Source: Clostridia bacterium
GTDB taxonomy: Bacteria > Bacillota > Clostridia > Christensenellales > CAG-138
Length of the DNA: 64,000 bases
Reading direction: 5' to 3'
Assembly (NCBI GenBank): GCA_017395105.1
Contig: JAFPWD010000048.1
Coordinates: 29,430 to 93,429 of the forward strand
The notes below the pieces were generated by a model that saw only the letters and a program-made list of their open reading frames with translations, did not search any database and was not told the origin of the DNA. Each line of letters opens with the position of its first letter. Positions within the stretch are counted from its first letter, which is position 1. Made by a program: the position numbers and the translations under genes. This document shows, piece by piece, positions 8,698 to 16,464 of this stretch.

Positions 8698-9480
8698 ATG
8701 GAAGCTTTTCTTCAAAACCTTGCTTCAAAAATTGCCGATGCACCCTGGATCGCACCGCTTATTGCCGTTGCTTCTGGTTTTCTGACTTCGCTGATGCCCT
8801 GCTCGCTTTCGGGCATACCGCTCATCATAGGATATGTGGGCGGTTCCGGCCATGAAACAGATAAAAACAACACAAAGCGTGCGTTGATGCTGAGCTTGCT
8901 TTTCGCGCTCGGCTCGACCGTTACCTTCTGCACGCTCGGGCTTCTTGCATCCGCTATTGGAGAGCTAATAGAGCACACAGAGCTTATAATGCATATCGTC
9001 ATGACGCTTCTTCTCGTTCTTATGGCGCTTCAGATGTGGGGCATCATAAACATCATTCCTTCGGGAAGCTCGGTGCTTGCAAAGAGCAGGCTGCGCGGCG
9101 GAATCGGTGCGTTTGTTGCGGGGCTTCTTGCTGGGCTCTTTGCTTCGCACTGTGCTATACCCGTTGTGGTGGCGCTTATGGCCGTTGCCGCAAATGCATC
9201 CGGCGGCTCGAGCCTTGTTTACGGCCTCTTGCTGCTTCTTGTTTTTTCCGTCGGTCACGCAGTTCTTTCTGTAATCGCGGGAACGAGCGTCGGCTTCGTT
9301 CAGAGGCTGATGGCAAGCGAGAAGTATGAGCGGGTAAGCAGGATCATTCGCATCGTTCTTGGATGCGTGATAATGCTTATTGCCATTTATATTCTTATAA
9401 GCGCATTCACCGGAGAGCATGAGCATGGGCATGAGCACGATGCGCTGCAGCGCATCTCTTCCTTCATCATTCAAATATAG
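8698..9480 (+). CDS. CcdA/DsbD-like transmembrane thiol-reductant transporter
   Basis: A polytopic membrane protein of 260 aa with about six hydrophobic segments. It carries the two hallmark cysteines of the CcdA/DsbD transmembrane domain: LMPCSLSGIP in the first segment and ASHCAIPVVV in the fourth. Such proteins pass electrons from cytoplasmic thioredoxin to partners outside the membrane. No thioredoxin-like or cytochrome c maturation gene is adjacent, so the partner is unknown. The C-terminal tail after the last helix is histidine- and acid-rich (GEHEHGHEHD), which suggests metal binding and possibly a link to metal handling. It lies 24 bp after typA and 28 bp before alr, so it is probably co-transcribed with both. 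Confidence 0.8.
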   Translation: MEAFLQNLASKIADAPWIAPLIAVASGFLTSLMPCSLSGIPLIIGYVGGSGHETDKNNTKRALMLSLLFALGSTVTFCTLGLLASAIGELIEHTELIMHIVMTLLLVLMALQMWGIINIIPSGSSVLAKSRLRGGIGAFVAGLLAGLFASHCAIPVVVALMAVAANASGGSSLVYGLLLLLVFSVGHAVLSVIAGTSVGFVQRLMASEKYERVSRIIRIVLGCVIMLIAIYILISAFTGEHEHGHEHDALQRISSFIIQI

Positions 9481-9508
9481 ATCCAATTAAGGCATGGAGG
9501 TACCCGCC

Positions 9509-10642
9509 TTGTATACACTCGATAAAACCACGCGAACTTGGGTCGAGATCGATCTTTCCGCGCTCAAACACAATCTCAACTACGCTAAGCGCAATATAGG
9601 CCGCAAGGTCATTTGCGTTATCAAGGCGGATGCCTACGGTCACGGTGCCGTTGAATGCGGCAAATTCCTCGAGGCAAACGGCGCGGATATGTTCGCCGTT
9701 GCTGCGCTTCAGGAGGCGATAGAGCTTCGAGAAAACGGCATCAAGCTTCCGATACTCATTCTTGGATACACCGCGCCCGAGCATGCGGCGATCCTCTGCA
9801 AGCTCGATCTTGAACAGACCGTTGTGGACGAGGAACACGCCTATGCGCTCAATCAGGCGGCGAATGCGGCTGGCGTTATCGTTAAGGTTCACGCGAGCCT
9901 CGACACAGGTATGTCGCGAATAGGCATATTTGCGCAGAGCGATCACATTGCGGCTATACTCGCCGTTGAGCATATCTGCAACATGAGCAATCTTGACGTT
10001 GTGGGTATGTATACGCATTTCGCTGCGGCGGACGATCCTTCGGAATATGAATTCACTACTTTCCAGTATAAAAACTATTCCATAGTTTACGGCGGCCTTG
10101 CCGAGCGCGGCATCAGGATTCCAAACTGCCACGTTTCCAACTCCGCAGCGATCCTCTCAAGCCCGATACACTTCGATTCCATACGTGAGGGGATCATCCT
10201 TTACGGGCTTTATCCGAACAGCAAGCCCGTTGAATACGGCGTTCTGGAGCCCGTTATGACGCTTAAAACGCGCGTTACACAGGTTCGTCCCCTGCCCGCC
10301 GGAGTTACGGTCGGCTACGGCAGAACCTATCGCACGGAGTCTCCTATAATCAGTGCCGTTATCGGCGCGGGCTATGCTGATGGCTATTCGCGCAGACTTT
10401 CAAACAATGCCCGTGTTGCGATAAACGGTCGCTTCTACCCGCAGATAGGCCGCATCTGCATGGATGCCTCAATGGTCAACGTAACAGGTGGGGACGTTAA
10501 ACAGGGTGACATTGCAACGCTCTTCGGCAAGGGCGGCATGAGCCTTGAGGAGGTTTCTCAGATAGTTGGCACGATAAACTATGAGCTTGCCTGCCTTGTT
10601 ACAAAGCGCACCGGAAGGGTGTACGTGAACGGGGATAAATGA
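9509..10642 (+). CDS. alr: Alanine racemase
   Basis: Interconverts L- and D-alanine for peptidoglycan; a PLP enzyme of 377 aa from the start chosen here. The PLP lysine is in CVIKADAYGHGAVECG near the N-terminus and the catalytic tyrosine is in GAGYADGYSRRLS. The C-terminal beta domain (KQGDIATLFG) is complete. The start is uncertain. A TTG at 9509 has a well-placed GGAGG at 9496-9500, while the ATG at 9494 overlaps that site and would have only a weak one. TTG gives the usual short N-terminus ahead of RTWVEIDLSALKHN. A strong terminator follows. Confidence 0.95.
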   Translation: MYTLDKTTRTWVEIDLSALKHNLNYAKRNIGRKVICVIKADAYGHGAVECGKFLEANGADMFAVAALQEAIELRENGIKLPILILGYTAPEHAAILCKLDLEQTVVDEEHAYALNQAANAAGVIVKVHASLDTGMSRIGIFAQSDHIAAILAVEHICNMSNLDVVGMYTHFAAADDPSEYEFTTFQYKNYSIVYGGLAERGIRIPNCHVSNSAAILSSPIHFDSIREGIILYGLYPNSKPVEYGVLEPVMTLKTRVTQVRPLPAGVTVGYGRTYRTESPIISAVIGAGYADGYSRRLSNNARVAINGRFYPQIGRICMDASMVNVTGGDVKQGDIATLFGKGGMSLEEVSQIVGTINYELACLVTKRTGRVYVNGDK

Positions 10643-10668
10643 GCTTCGATCAATAAGCTAAGATAAGC

Positions 10669-10700
10669 AAAAGCCGAGACGGTGAAACGACTCGGCTTTT
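10669..10700 (+). terminator. Bidirectional terminator between alr and the Nudix gene
   Basis: AAAGCCGAG pairs with CTCGGCTTT (stem about 10669-10678 with 10691-10700) between convergent genes, with A and T tracts on both sides. Confidence 0.85.
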
Positions 10701-10716
10701 AGTATGGAATAGGGTT

Positions 10717-11196
10717 TTATTCGGTCATCCTTGCGCAGTTCTCATTAGGTATCGGCAAGCAAACGCCTTCAAAATACGCCTTAACTGCGGCTCTGTGATC
10801 CTCAGCAAAAAGCTCGGGCAGCTCGTCCTCTCCAAAGAAGCAAAGCTCAAGGGATTCTTCATCGGTGCGCGGCTCACCGCTCACGATGCTTGCAATATAG
10901 TATGCACTTATCACGTGCGCCCGATCACCGTTTGGCCAGATCATGTTGTGATTATGGTATATGCCGAGAAAGCCATCGAGCTTGACTTCAAGCCCCGTCT
11001 CCTCCGTCATCTCGCGCAGAGCGCACTCGCGATAGGTCTCATTCATCTCGAGTATGCCGCCAACGAGCCCCCACTTGCCATTGTCGCTGCGGCGCTGGAA
11101 CAGGATCTTGCCGTCGCGGACTATAACTCCGCCCGCCGCGTTCAGAACGATCTTCCGAGAGCCAACGGCGCTTCTTATACTTTTAATATAGTCCAT
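10717..11196 (-). CDS. Nudix hydrolase
   Basis: A 159-aa Nudix protein of the MutT/ADP-ribose type, cytoplasmic. The Nudix box is intact: GGILEMNETYRECALREMTE followed by ETGL, which gives the GX5EX7REUXEEXGU pattern. The N-terminal VLNAAGGVIVRDGKILFQRR and the WGLVGG segment are normal. The substrate cannot be read from sequence. The gene faces alr across a shared terminator and is transcribed towards it. Confidence 0.88.
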   Translation of the reverse strand: MDYIKSIRSAVGSRKIVLNAAGGVIVRDGKILFQRRSDNGKWGLVGGILEMNETYRECALREMTEETGLEVKLDGFLGIYHNHNMIWPNGDRAHVISAYYIASIVSGEPRTDEESLELCFFGEDELPELFAEDHRAAVKAYFEGVCLPIPNENCARMTE

Positions 11197-11236
11197 AATC
11201 TTCTCCTTTAGGTATTGAATGAAATTCAGCTGATAT

Positions 11237-11271
11237 AAATCAAATCAGCCACTTTCGTGGCTGATTTGATT
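11237..11271 (-). terminator. Terminator after tRNA-Gln
   Basis: A perfect 16-bp inverted repeat (11237-11252 with 11257-11272, loop TTTC) ending at the tRNA-Gln CCA. It closes the tRNA-Val, 6S-like, tRNA-Gln transcript. Confidence 0.85.
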
Positions 11272-11345
11272 TGGCTGCCGAACAAGGATTCGAACCTTGA
11301 ATGAACGAGTCAGAGTCGTTAGTGTTACCGTTACACCATTCGGCA
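11272..11345 (-). tRNA. tRNA-Gln (CTG)
   Basis: A 74-nt cloverleaf on the minus strand with acceptor TGCCGAA/TTCGGCA and encoded CCA. The anticodon stem AACGA/TCGTT holds loop CTCTGAC, giving anticodon CTG, and the T-loop is TTCGAAT. It begins 7 bases after the end of the 6S-like RNA. Confidence 0.93.
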
Positions 11346-11352
11346 ATGTCCA

Positions 11353-11536
11353 TCCCGTCGTGCCGTCCGCCTCGAAGATAATACCCGTCCGAAATAGACA
11401 GGTGCGGGTGCAAAGCTAATGCTTCTTGGTACCCCTCAGCGCTCACTCGGAGCGGGGGTGCCTTTCACGTTTCGACTGATGCCCCTAAAGTAAAAGTGAG
11501 GGTTTATAATCGAGACGTAACGCACACCACAGGATA
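11353..11536 (-). ncRNA. ssrS: Structured RNA between two tRNAs, candidate 6S RNA
   Basis: A segment of about 184 nt, non-coding and clearly structured. On the minus strand the 5' end (TCCTGTGGTGT) pairs with the 3' end (GCACGACGGGA) with one mismatch, and GTCTCGA then pairs with TCGAGGC. This makes a long closing stem, then an unpaired stretch and a hairpin near the middle (CGCTC/GAGCG extended by CACCCC/GGGGT). A side hairpin ACCTGTC/GACGGGT lies on the 3' half. Length, closing stem, central bubble and apical stem are the 6S RNA plan, and 6S would bind the housekeeping RNA polymerase holoenzyme. It lies 6 bases after tRNA-Val and 7 bases before tRNA-Gln on the same strand. The family call rests on shape, not on a computed match. 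Confidence 0.5.
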
Positions 11537-11542
11537 GATATA

Positions 11543-11619
11543 TGGTGGGGCTAGTTGGGATCGAACCAACGACCTCTACGATGTCAACGTAGCGCTCTAA
11601 CCAGCTGGGCTATAACCCC
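11543..11619 (-). tRNA. tRNA-Val (GAC)
   Basis: A 77-nt cloverleaf on the minus strand with acceptor GGGGTTA/TAGCCCC and encoded CCA. The anticodon stem CTACG/CGTAG holds loop TTGACAT, giving anticodon GAC, and the T-loop is TTCGATC. It is first in the stable-RNA cluster. Confidence 0.95.
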
Positions 11620-11692
11620 TTGACTTAGACTATTATACACAAAATTTTTTATTTTGCAACCCCTTTTGGTAATTTTTTTTTGAAAAAGAATG

Positions 11693-11701
11693 TGGTATAA
11701 T
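11693..11701 (+). promoter_or_regulatory. Extended -10 promoter for the DUF4364-YitT unit
   Basis: TGG directly before a perfect TATAAT (11696-11701), with a T-rich stretch where a -35 would be, 78 bp before the chosen start. Confidence 0.6.
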
Positions 11702-11778
11702 AGGTGAGCGGTTTTGCAATACTTTGATTTTTCGTTTATTTTAAAGGCAAAATCAGAACAATGAGGTGCGAAAAATAT

Positions 11779-12381
11779 ATGACTTTTTTTTCGAATGGTG
11801 AAGACAGAGAGAAGCTCTCCGTGCTATATGTGTTAAAGTTGGCGGGTATACCGCTCTCCAAAGAGCAGATAGCTACCGTTATGTTTGAGCATGGTTATGA
11901 GAACTATATCACGCTGTCCGAGCTGCTCATCGAGCTTGAAGGCAACGCCTGCATAGCCACCATCCCCTCCTACCGTATTCAAACCGTTGTGCTTACGCGG
12001 CGCGGCGAGGAGATAATCGGGCTGTTTGAGAAGAATCTTCCGCTTTCGCTTCGCAATGCGATATCCGTTCAGATAAGCTCAAGCATTGAGGACTTTCGGC
12101 GCGAGAACACCGCACAGATGGAATCCCGCTTTCATTCCGAAGGCAATTTCTCAACAAGGCTTTCGCTGGTAGAAAACGGCGAACCGTTCTTCGAGATAAC
12201 GCTCAAGCTGCCCTCAGCCAAATACACTCGCATTGCGGAGAAAAGGTGGAATGAGCTGAATAAGGAGCTGTACTTTAACACACTGCTTGCTCTAACAAAC
12301 GAAGATGCGGATGAAACGTCCGCAACAGTTTGCGCGAGCGAAGAAACGATCCCAACTACCGATATCGAGGTTAAAAAATGA
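11779..12381 (+). CDS. DUF4364 family winged-helix-like protein
   Basis: A 200-aa cytoplasmic protein whose N-terminal 80 residues look like a winged helix (LYVLKLAGIPLSKEQIATVM, then YITLSELLIELE). The rest is a mixed domain of the DUF4364 family, common in Clostridia. The first ATG at 11761 is an alternative, but GAGGTG at 11763-11768 is placed for the ATG at 11779, which gives the usual short N-terminus. The stop overlaps the start of the YitT gene by four bases, so the two are translationally coupled. No function has been shown for the family to my knowledge; a DNA-binding role is inference from fold. Confidence 0.7.
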   Translation: MTFFSNGEDREKLSVLYVLKLAGIPLSKEQIATVMFEHGYENYITLSELLIELEGNACIATIPSYRIQTVVLTRRGEEIIGLFEKNLPLSLRNAISVQISSSIEDFRRENTAQMESRFHSEGNFSTRLSLVENGEPFFEITLKLPSAKYTRIAEKRWNELNKELYFNTLLALTNEDADETSATVCASEETIPTTDIEVKK

Positions 12382-13289
12382 AAAAAACAAGCACTGCTTC
12401 TGATCCCAAGATCCCGTTCAACCCATACGACCCCAATTTCAATCTAAAGCAGGATTCGATCACATTTCTTTTGATCGTTGTAAGCTGCTTTCTTCAAAGC
12501 CTTGTTATCAGCGCGTTCTACACGCCGAATCACTTCCTTTCCGGAGGTGTAACCGGTATAGCTATGCTCATAGAATACGTTGCGAACGTGCCGCGCTTTA
12601 TACCTCTTATTCTTTTGAACCTGCCGCTCGTTATCATAGGTATTCGTCAGATGAACACAAAGTTCATCATTTTCAGCGCATCTGCAACGCTGCTTTATTC
12701 GCTGTTTTTCTCCATTCCGTTCGTTGCTAATTTCCGCATCAACCTTGGAGATAACTCCGAGATGCTCTCAGCAGTCGTTGGCGCGGCGTTGATGGGCATA
12801 ATCGGCGTTCCCGTTGTTAAACGCGGCGCAACGCTCGGAGGCATGGACGTTTTGAGCGTTATTCTCAGTCGCAGATTCTCCATTCAGATAGGCACCTTTA
12901 ATATCGCCTACAATCTTATCATCATGACCACCCTCGGCTTCTTCTTCGGCGTTCGCCCCGCGCTCTTCAGTATGCTGGCGACCTTTGTTTCCAACACGGC
13001 GTTCAACTACGGAATGCAGGGCTTTAACCGCAATATGACCGTGTTCATAATCAGCGAAAAATGGGGTGAGATCGCGCCGCATGTTATGAACGATATGAAC
13101 CGAGGCGTTACCTTCCTGCACGGCGAGGGCGCGTACACGGGTCAGCCGCGCGAGATCGTTTACTGCATCATTAAAACAACCGAGCTTGCCAAGCTCAAGG
13201 CGATCGTCAGAAAGCATGACACCAAGGCGCTGTTCTCCATAGTTGAAACCAAGGAAGTGGTCGGCCGAGGCTTTGCGGCTATGAACTAA
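12378..13289 (+). CDS. YitT family membrane protein (DUF161/DUF2179)
   Basis: A 303-aa integral membrane protein. About five or six hydrophobic segments span residues 27 to 205, with the family motif SGGVTGIAMLI and the conserved GATLGGMDVLSVIL. The soluble C-terminal DUF2179 domain follows (VTFLHGEGAYTGQPREIVYC). The YitT family is widespread in Firmicutes and its transport substrate, if any, is unknown. Its ATG overlaps the preceding stop in an ATGA arrangement. Confidence 0.88.
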   Translation: MKKTSTASDPKIPFNPYDPNFNLKQDSITFLLIVVSCFLQSLVISAFYTPNHFLSGGVTGIAMLIEYVANVPRFIPLILLNLPLVIIGIRQMNTKFIIFSASATLLYSLFFSIPFVANFRINLGDNSEMLSAVVGAALMGIIGVPVVKRGATLGGMDVLSVILSRRFSIQIGTFNIAYNLIIMTTLGFFFGVRPALFSMLATFVSNTAFNYGMQGFNRNMTVFIISEKWGEIAPHVMNDMNRGVTFLHGEGAYTGQPREIVYCIIKTTELAKLKAIVRKHDTKALFSIVETKEVVGRGFAAMN

Positions 13290-13334
13290 TCTACAATAGG
13301 ATCATCGAGTAAATACGATCATCAGGAGGAAAAA

Positions 13335-13649
13335 ATGTTTACTGTTTACGGAAGCGAGCTCTGCCCCGATTGCAGAGAATGCGAAAAGAACTTCAAGGCG
13401 CACGGCATAGAATACACCTATGTTGACATTAACGAAAGCATGAAAAATCTCAAGGAATTCTTGAAACTCCGCGATGCCCTTCCCGTTTTTGATATCTGCA
13501 AGCAAAACGGCAGCATCGGTATTCCCGCCATAGTAGGCGAGGACGGCTGCGTTACTCTCGATTGGGAGGGCATGCTTGCCGATATGGGGCTTCAGATCGT
13601 TTTCAAAGAGCAGCGCCCTTATTGCAGCATAGACGGCAAGAACTGCTGA
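13335..13649 (+). CDS. Glutaredoxin-like protein with a CPDC motif
   Basis: A 104-aa thioredoxin-fold protein. The redox motif CPDCRECE follows the first strand (MFTVYGSELCPDC), and IGIPAIV supplies the cis-proline of the fold. The C-terminus adds two more cysteines (PYCSIDGKNC), which may form a second redox or metal site. A clear AGGAGG site precedes the ATG. It lies 45 bp after the YitT gene and 16 bp before the GNAT gene. Its partner is unknown. Confidence 0.75.
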   Translation: MFTVYGSELCPDCRECEKNFKAHGIEYTYVDINESMKNLKEFLKLRDALPVFDICKQNGSIGIPAIVGEDGCVTLDWEGMLADMGLQIVFKEQRPYCSIDGKNC

Positions 13650-13665
13650 CGATATAGGCATAAGC

Positions 13666-14163
13666 GTGGATCAAATGTCTGTTTGTTTTGAACCGATGAA
13701 GACAGCGCCAATTGCTCGGGAGCACGATGCCGCTGTTGCCGAGCTCGTTCGCAGCAACCTCAAGGCGCACGGACTCGACATTCCCGGAACCGCATACTTT
13801 GACGAATCGCTCGACAGCCTTTCGGAGTTTTACAGCTCGTATAGAAGGGCGTATTTCGTGCTTATTGACAGCGGTAAAGTTGTTGGCGGCGTTGGGCTTG
13901 CGGAGTTCGACGGCGATTGCTGCGAGCTTCAAAAGCTGTATCTTGCAGACTGTGCGAAGCATCGCGGCCTCGGTCATAAGCTGATGCTGTTTATTGAGGA
14001 AAAAGCGCGTGAGCTTGGATATTCGCGAATGTATATCGAAACCCATTCAAACCTCAAAGTAGCAATAAGGCTATATGAGCACATGGGATATGAGCTCATC
14101 CCCCCTCCCCCATCCGTTGTTCACACCACGATGGATCGTTTCTACATAAAGGACTTGAATTGA
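13666..14163 (+). CDS. GNAT family N-acetyltransferase
   Basis: A 165-aa acetyltransferase of the GNAT fold. The acetyl-CoA loop motif is KHRGLGHKLML, preceded by ELQKLYLADCA and followed by ARELGYSRMYIETHSNL and the LYEHMGYELI C-terminal motif. GTG at 13666 gives the length stated, and ATG at 13675 is an alternative. It is 16 bp after the glutaredoxin-like gene and probably in the same unit. The acceptor substrate is unknown. Confidence 0.82.
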   Translation: MDQMSVCFEPMKTAPIAREHDAAVAELVRSNLKAHGLDIPGTAYFDESLDSLSEFYSSYRRAYFVLIDSGKVVGGVGLAEFDGDCCELQKLYLADCAKHRGLGHKLMLFIEEKARELGYSRMYIETHSNLKVAIRLYEHMGYELIPPPPSVVHTTMDRFYIKDLN

Positions 14164-14223
14164 GCTAATCAAGGGCTGCTTAGGCGCATCCACACTTAGA
14201 CAAGCCTTTTGCGTTCGATCGGT

Positions 14224-16386
14224 TTATTGATTTTCGCTGCCGAAATACTCAAAGCAGAGCATGGTAAGATCGTCGAACTGTTCGGCCTCGCCCACGAAGC
14301 CGTCCACAGCGGAACGAACGTTTGCAAGCACGGCCTTCGGGGAAGCATCAAGCGCCAAATTCAGAGCATCGAGCATACGCTGAGTGCCGAATAGGTTGTT
14401 ATCCTTATCGCTTGCTTCGGGCACACCATCGGTATAAACGAAGAGCTTAGTGCCCGGCTCGAGCATCAACTCATATTCGGTATACTTCGATCCGCTCATT
14501 CCACCGATAACAAAGCCGTGCTTATCCTTGAACAGCTCAAAGATACCATCGGGCCGTTTGATCGTCGGATACTCATGGCCTGCGTTTGAGCATACCATTC
14601 TGCCGCTTGAAAGCTCAAGGATGCCGAGCCAAACCGTAACGAACATCTCGCGAGAATTGTTTGAACAGATTGCGGCATTGGTATCCGTCAGGATCTGAGC
14701 GGGGGATTTGCCCATCATGGCATTGTTTGCAAAAATTATCTTCGATGCCATCATGAACAGCGCCGCGGGAATACCCTTGCCCGATACGTCGGCAATCACC
14801 ATGCAAAGATGATCGTCGTCGATCAGGAAGAAATCGTAGAAGTCGCCTCCGACCTCCTTTGCAGGATCCATGGATGCATAGATATCGAAATCCGTCCTAT
14901 CGGGAAACGGCGGGAAGATGTTTGGAAGCATGCCCTCCTGGATCTGGTTAGCCATTTGAAGCTCGGTGCTCACTCGCTCCCTTTCCGCGGTTATCCTAAG
15001 GTTCTCTGCATGGTACTGCTCCGTCTGCTTTGTAAGATCTGCAAAGGCCTCGGCAAGCACCTCTATCTCGTCCCCTGTTCTGTACTGATCGAGCATTTGG
15101 AAGGTGCTGCCAATTTTGCTTTCCTGACGCACGTTTCGAGTCATCTCCTCGATGGGCTTAGCTATGCGCTTGGTGGCAATAAATGCCGAAGCAAGCGCAA
15201 GCGCAAGGATCAAAGCGAGCATCCCGAGCATAAGCCATTTCGTTTTGCTCGTGCTTTCGTAAAACCTTTCGGTTGCAGCAGCATTTATCTTATCGTATTC
15301 GCTCAAAAGCTGCATTTCGGGTCTTTCGGTAAGATCCTTGTCTATTGCTGATATTACCGTCCATCCAACCGAAGGCATCGGAGCGCCGACCATGTAGTAA
15401 TCGTTTTCATCCACCGTAAGCGCGGTTATCCCGGTATGCTCCGATAGCGCCTTCTTAACGAAAGCAGCAAGCGCGGCATTGTCGGATTCCCTAAGATCGG
15501 GTGCGCTCTCGGAGAGCTCGGTTGAAAAGAGTCCACCTTCAGAGCCGAGGATGACCTGTCCGCGGTCGTTCACAACGTATGCAAAGCCACCCTCGTTGAC
15601 CGAGTTTACAAAATCGGTCATGCTTGAAAGCGATATGTCAACGCCAACAACGCCAACAGAACGTCCTCCGCATTCTATCGGAATGGAGCAGGTCATAAGC
15701 AGGTTTCCGCTGAAAGCATCGGCTACAATGCCCGTGAAATACAGCTTGCCAGTTTCGAATGCACCCTTGTACCATGGCCTATGACGAACCGGAAAGGGTA
15801 TCAAGCTGCCCGAAGCATCGTATTTGTTTGCTGATTTTTCGTCAATGCAGAGATCGGTGCCGTCCTCAAGTCCGATAAAGCAGCTATCCACCTTTTCTGA
15901 ATTGCGATGCAGAGCCATCATGGTGGAGCTCATGTGCGCTATATAGCCGAGATACTCGGAGCTTGTGTGATCGATGCCTTCCTCCATAAGTGCATAAGCC
16001 GACGAGATGCCGTTGAGCGCAGGATCGGGCAAGGGTACTTCGAGCGGTTCGAGCCTTGCTCGGTTTTCGAGCAGCTCCTCCGCCATCTCACGAAGCATAT
16101 CGATATCCTCGATCACCTCTGCGAAGTCCTTATTAACAAGCTCGGCTTCAAGCTGAGTGCTGGAAACGAGTGCACGCTCGAGCACCGCATCCATGGTAGC
16201 CTTCGAGCTTTGTGATATCGCCTCCTGCTGCTCACGGCGCGTTTCACTAACAACGTCCACAAGCGCGCTGTTTTGATATGCAGACAAAAGTGCAAAAAGC
16301 GCAACAGTCAGAACGAGCAGCACAAGAACAAGCGCGATCGTCTTTTTTTGCAATCCTCCGAATGTTATTCCGAATATTTTCTTCAT
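14224..16386 (-). CDS. Membrane sensor with SpoIIE-type serine phosphatase
   Basis: A 720-aa signalling protein. A transmembrane helix at about 15-38 leads to a large extracytoplasmic sensor (about 40-380) with Cache features (RHRPWYKGAF, GVVGVDISL). A second helix near 390-408, a HAMP linker and a coiled coil follow. The C-terminal PP2C/SpoIIE phosphatase domain shows AKEVGGDFYDFF, VIADVSGKGIPAALFM, SNAGHEYP and VYTDGVPEASD. Such RsbU- or SpoIIE-like enzymes usually dephosphorylate anti-sigma-factor antagonists. No anti-sigma or STAS gene is next to it, so its target lies elsewhere. The acidic metal-binding residues of the phosphatase appear intact. The Cache domain suggests it responds to a small extracellular ligand. 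Confidence 0.9.
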   Translation of the reverse strand: MKKIFGITFGGLQKKTIALVLVLLVLTVALFALLSAYQNSALVDVVSETRREQQEAISQSSKATMDAVLERALVSSTQLEAELVNKDFAEVIEDIDMLREMAEELLENRARLEPLEVPLPDPALNGISSAYALMEEGIDHTSSEYLGYIAHMSSTMMALHRNSEKVDSCFIGLEDGTDLCIDEKSANKYDASGSLIPFPVRHRPWYKGAFETGKLYFTGIVADAFSGNLLMTCSIPIECGGRSVGVVGVDISLSSMTDFVNSVNEGGFAYVVNDRGQVILGSEGGLFSTELSESAPDLRESDNAALAAFVKKALSEHTGITALTVDENDYYMVGAPMPSVGWTVISAIDKDLTERPEMQLLSEYDKINAAATERFYESTSKTKWLMLGMLALILALALASAFIATKRIAKPIEEMTRNVRQESKIGSTFQMLDQYRTGDEIEVLAEAFADLTKQTEQYHAENLRITAERERVSTELQMANQIQEGMLPNIFPPFPDRTDFDIYASMDPAKEVGGDFYDFFLIDDDHLCMVIADVSGKGIPAALFMMASKIIFANNAMMGKSPAQILTDTNAAICSNNSREMFVTVWLGILELSSGRMVCSNAGHEYPTIKRPDGIFELFKDKHGFVIGGMSGSKYTEYELMLEPGTKLFVYTDGVPEASDKDNNLFGTQRMLDALNLALDASPKAVLANVRSAVDGFVGEAEQFDDLTMLCFEYFGSENQ

Positions 16387-16464
16387 CGAAAACCGCTTCC
16401 TCTCTCATGCGCCGCTTGAAATGCGGCCGCACCATTCGATGCAAAGTATATTTTCTTTATTTTA

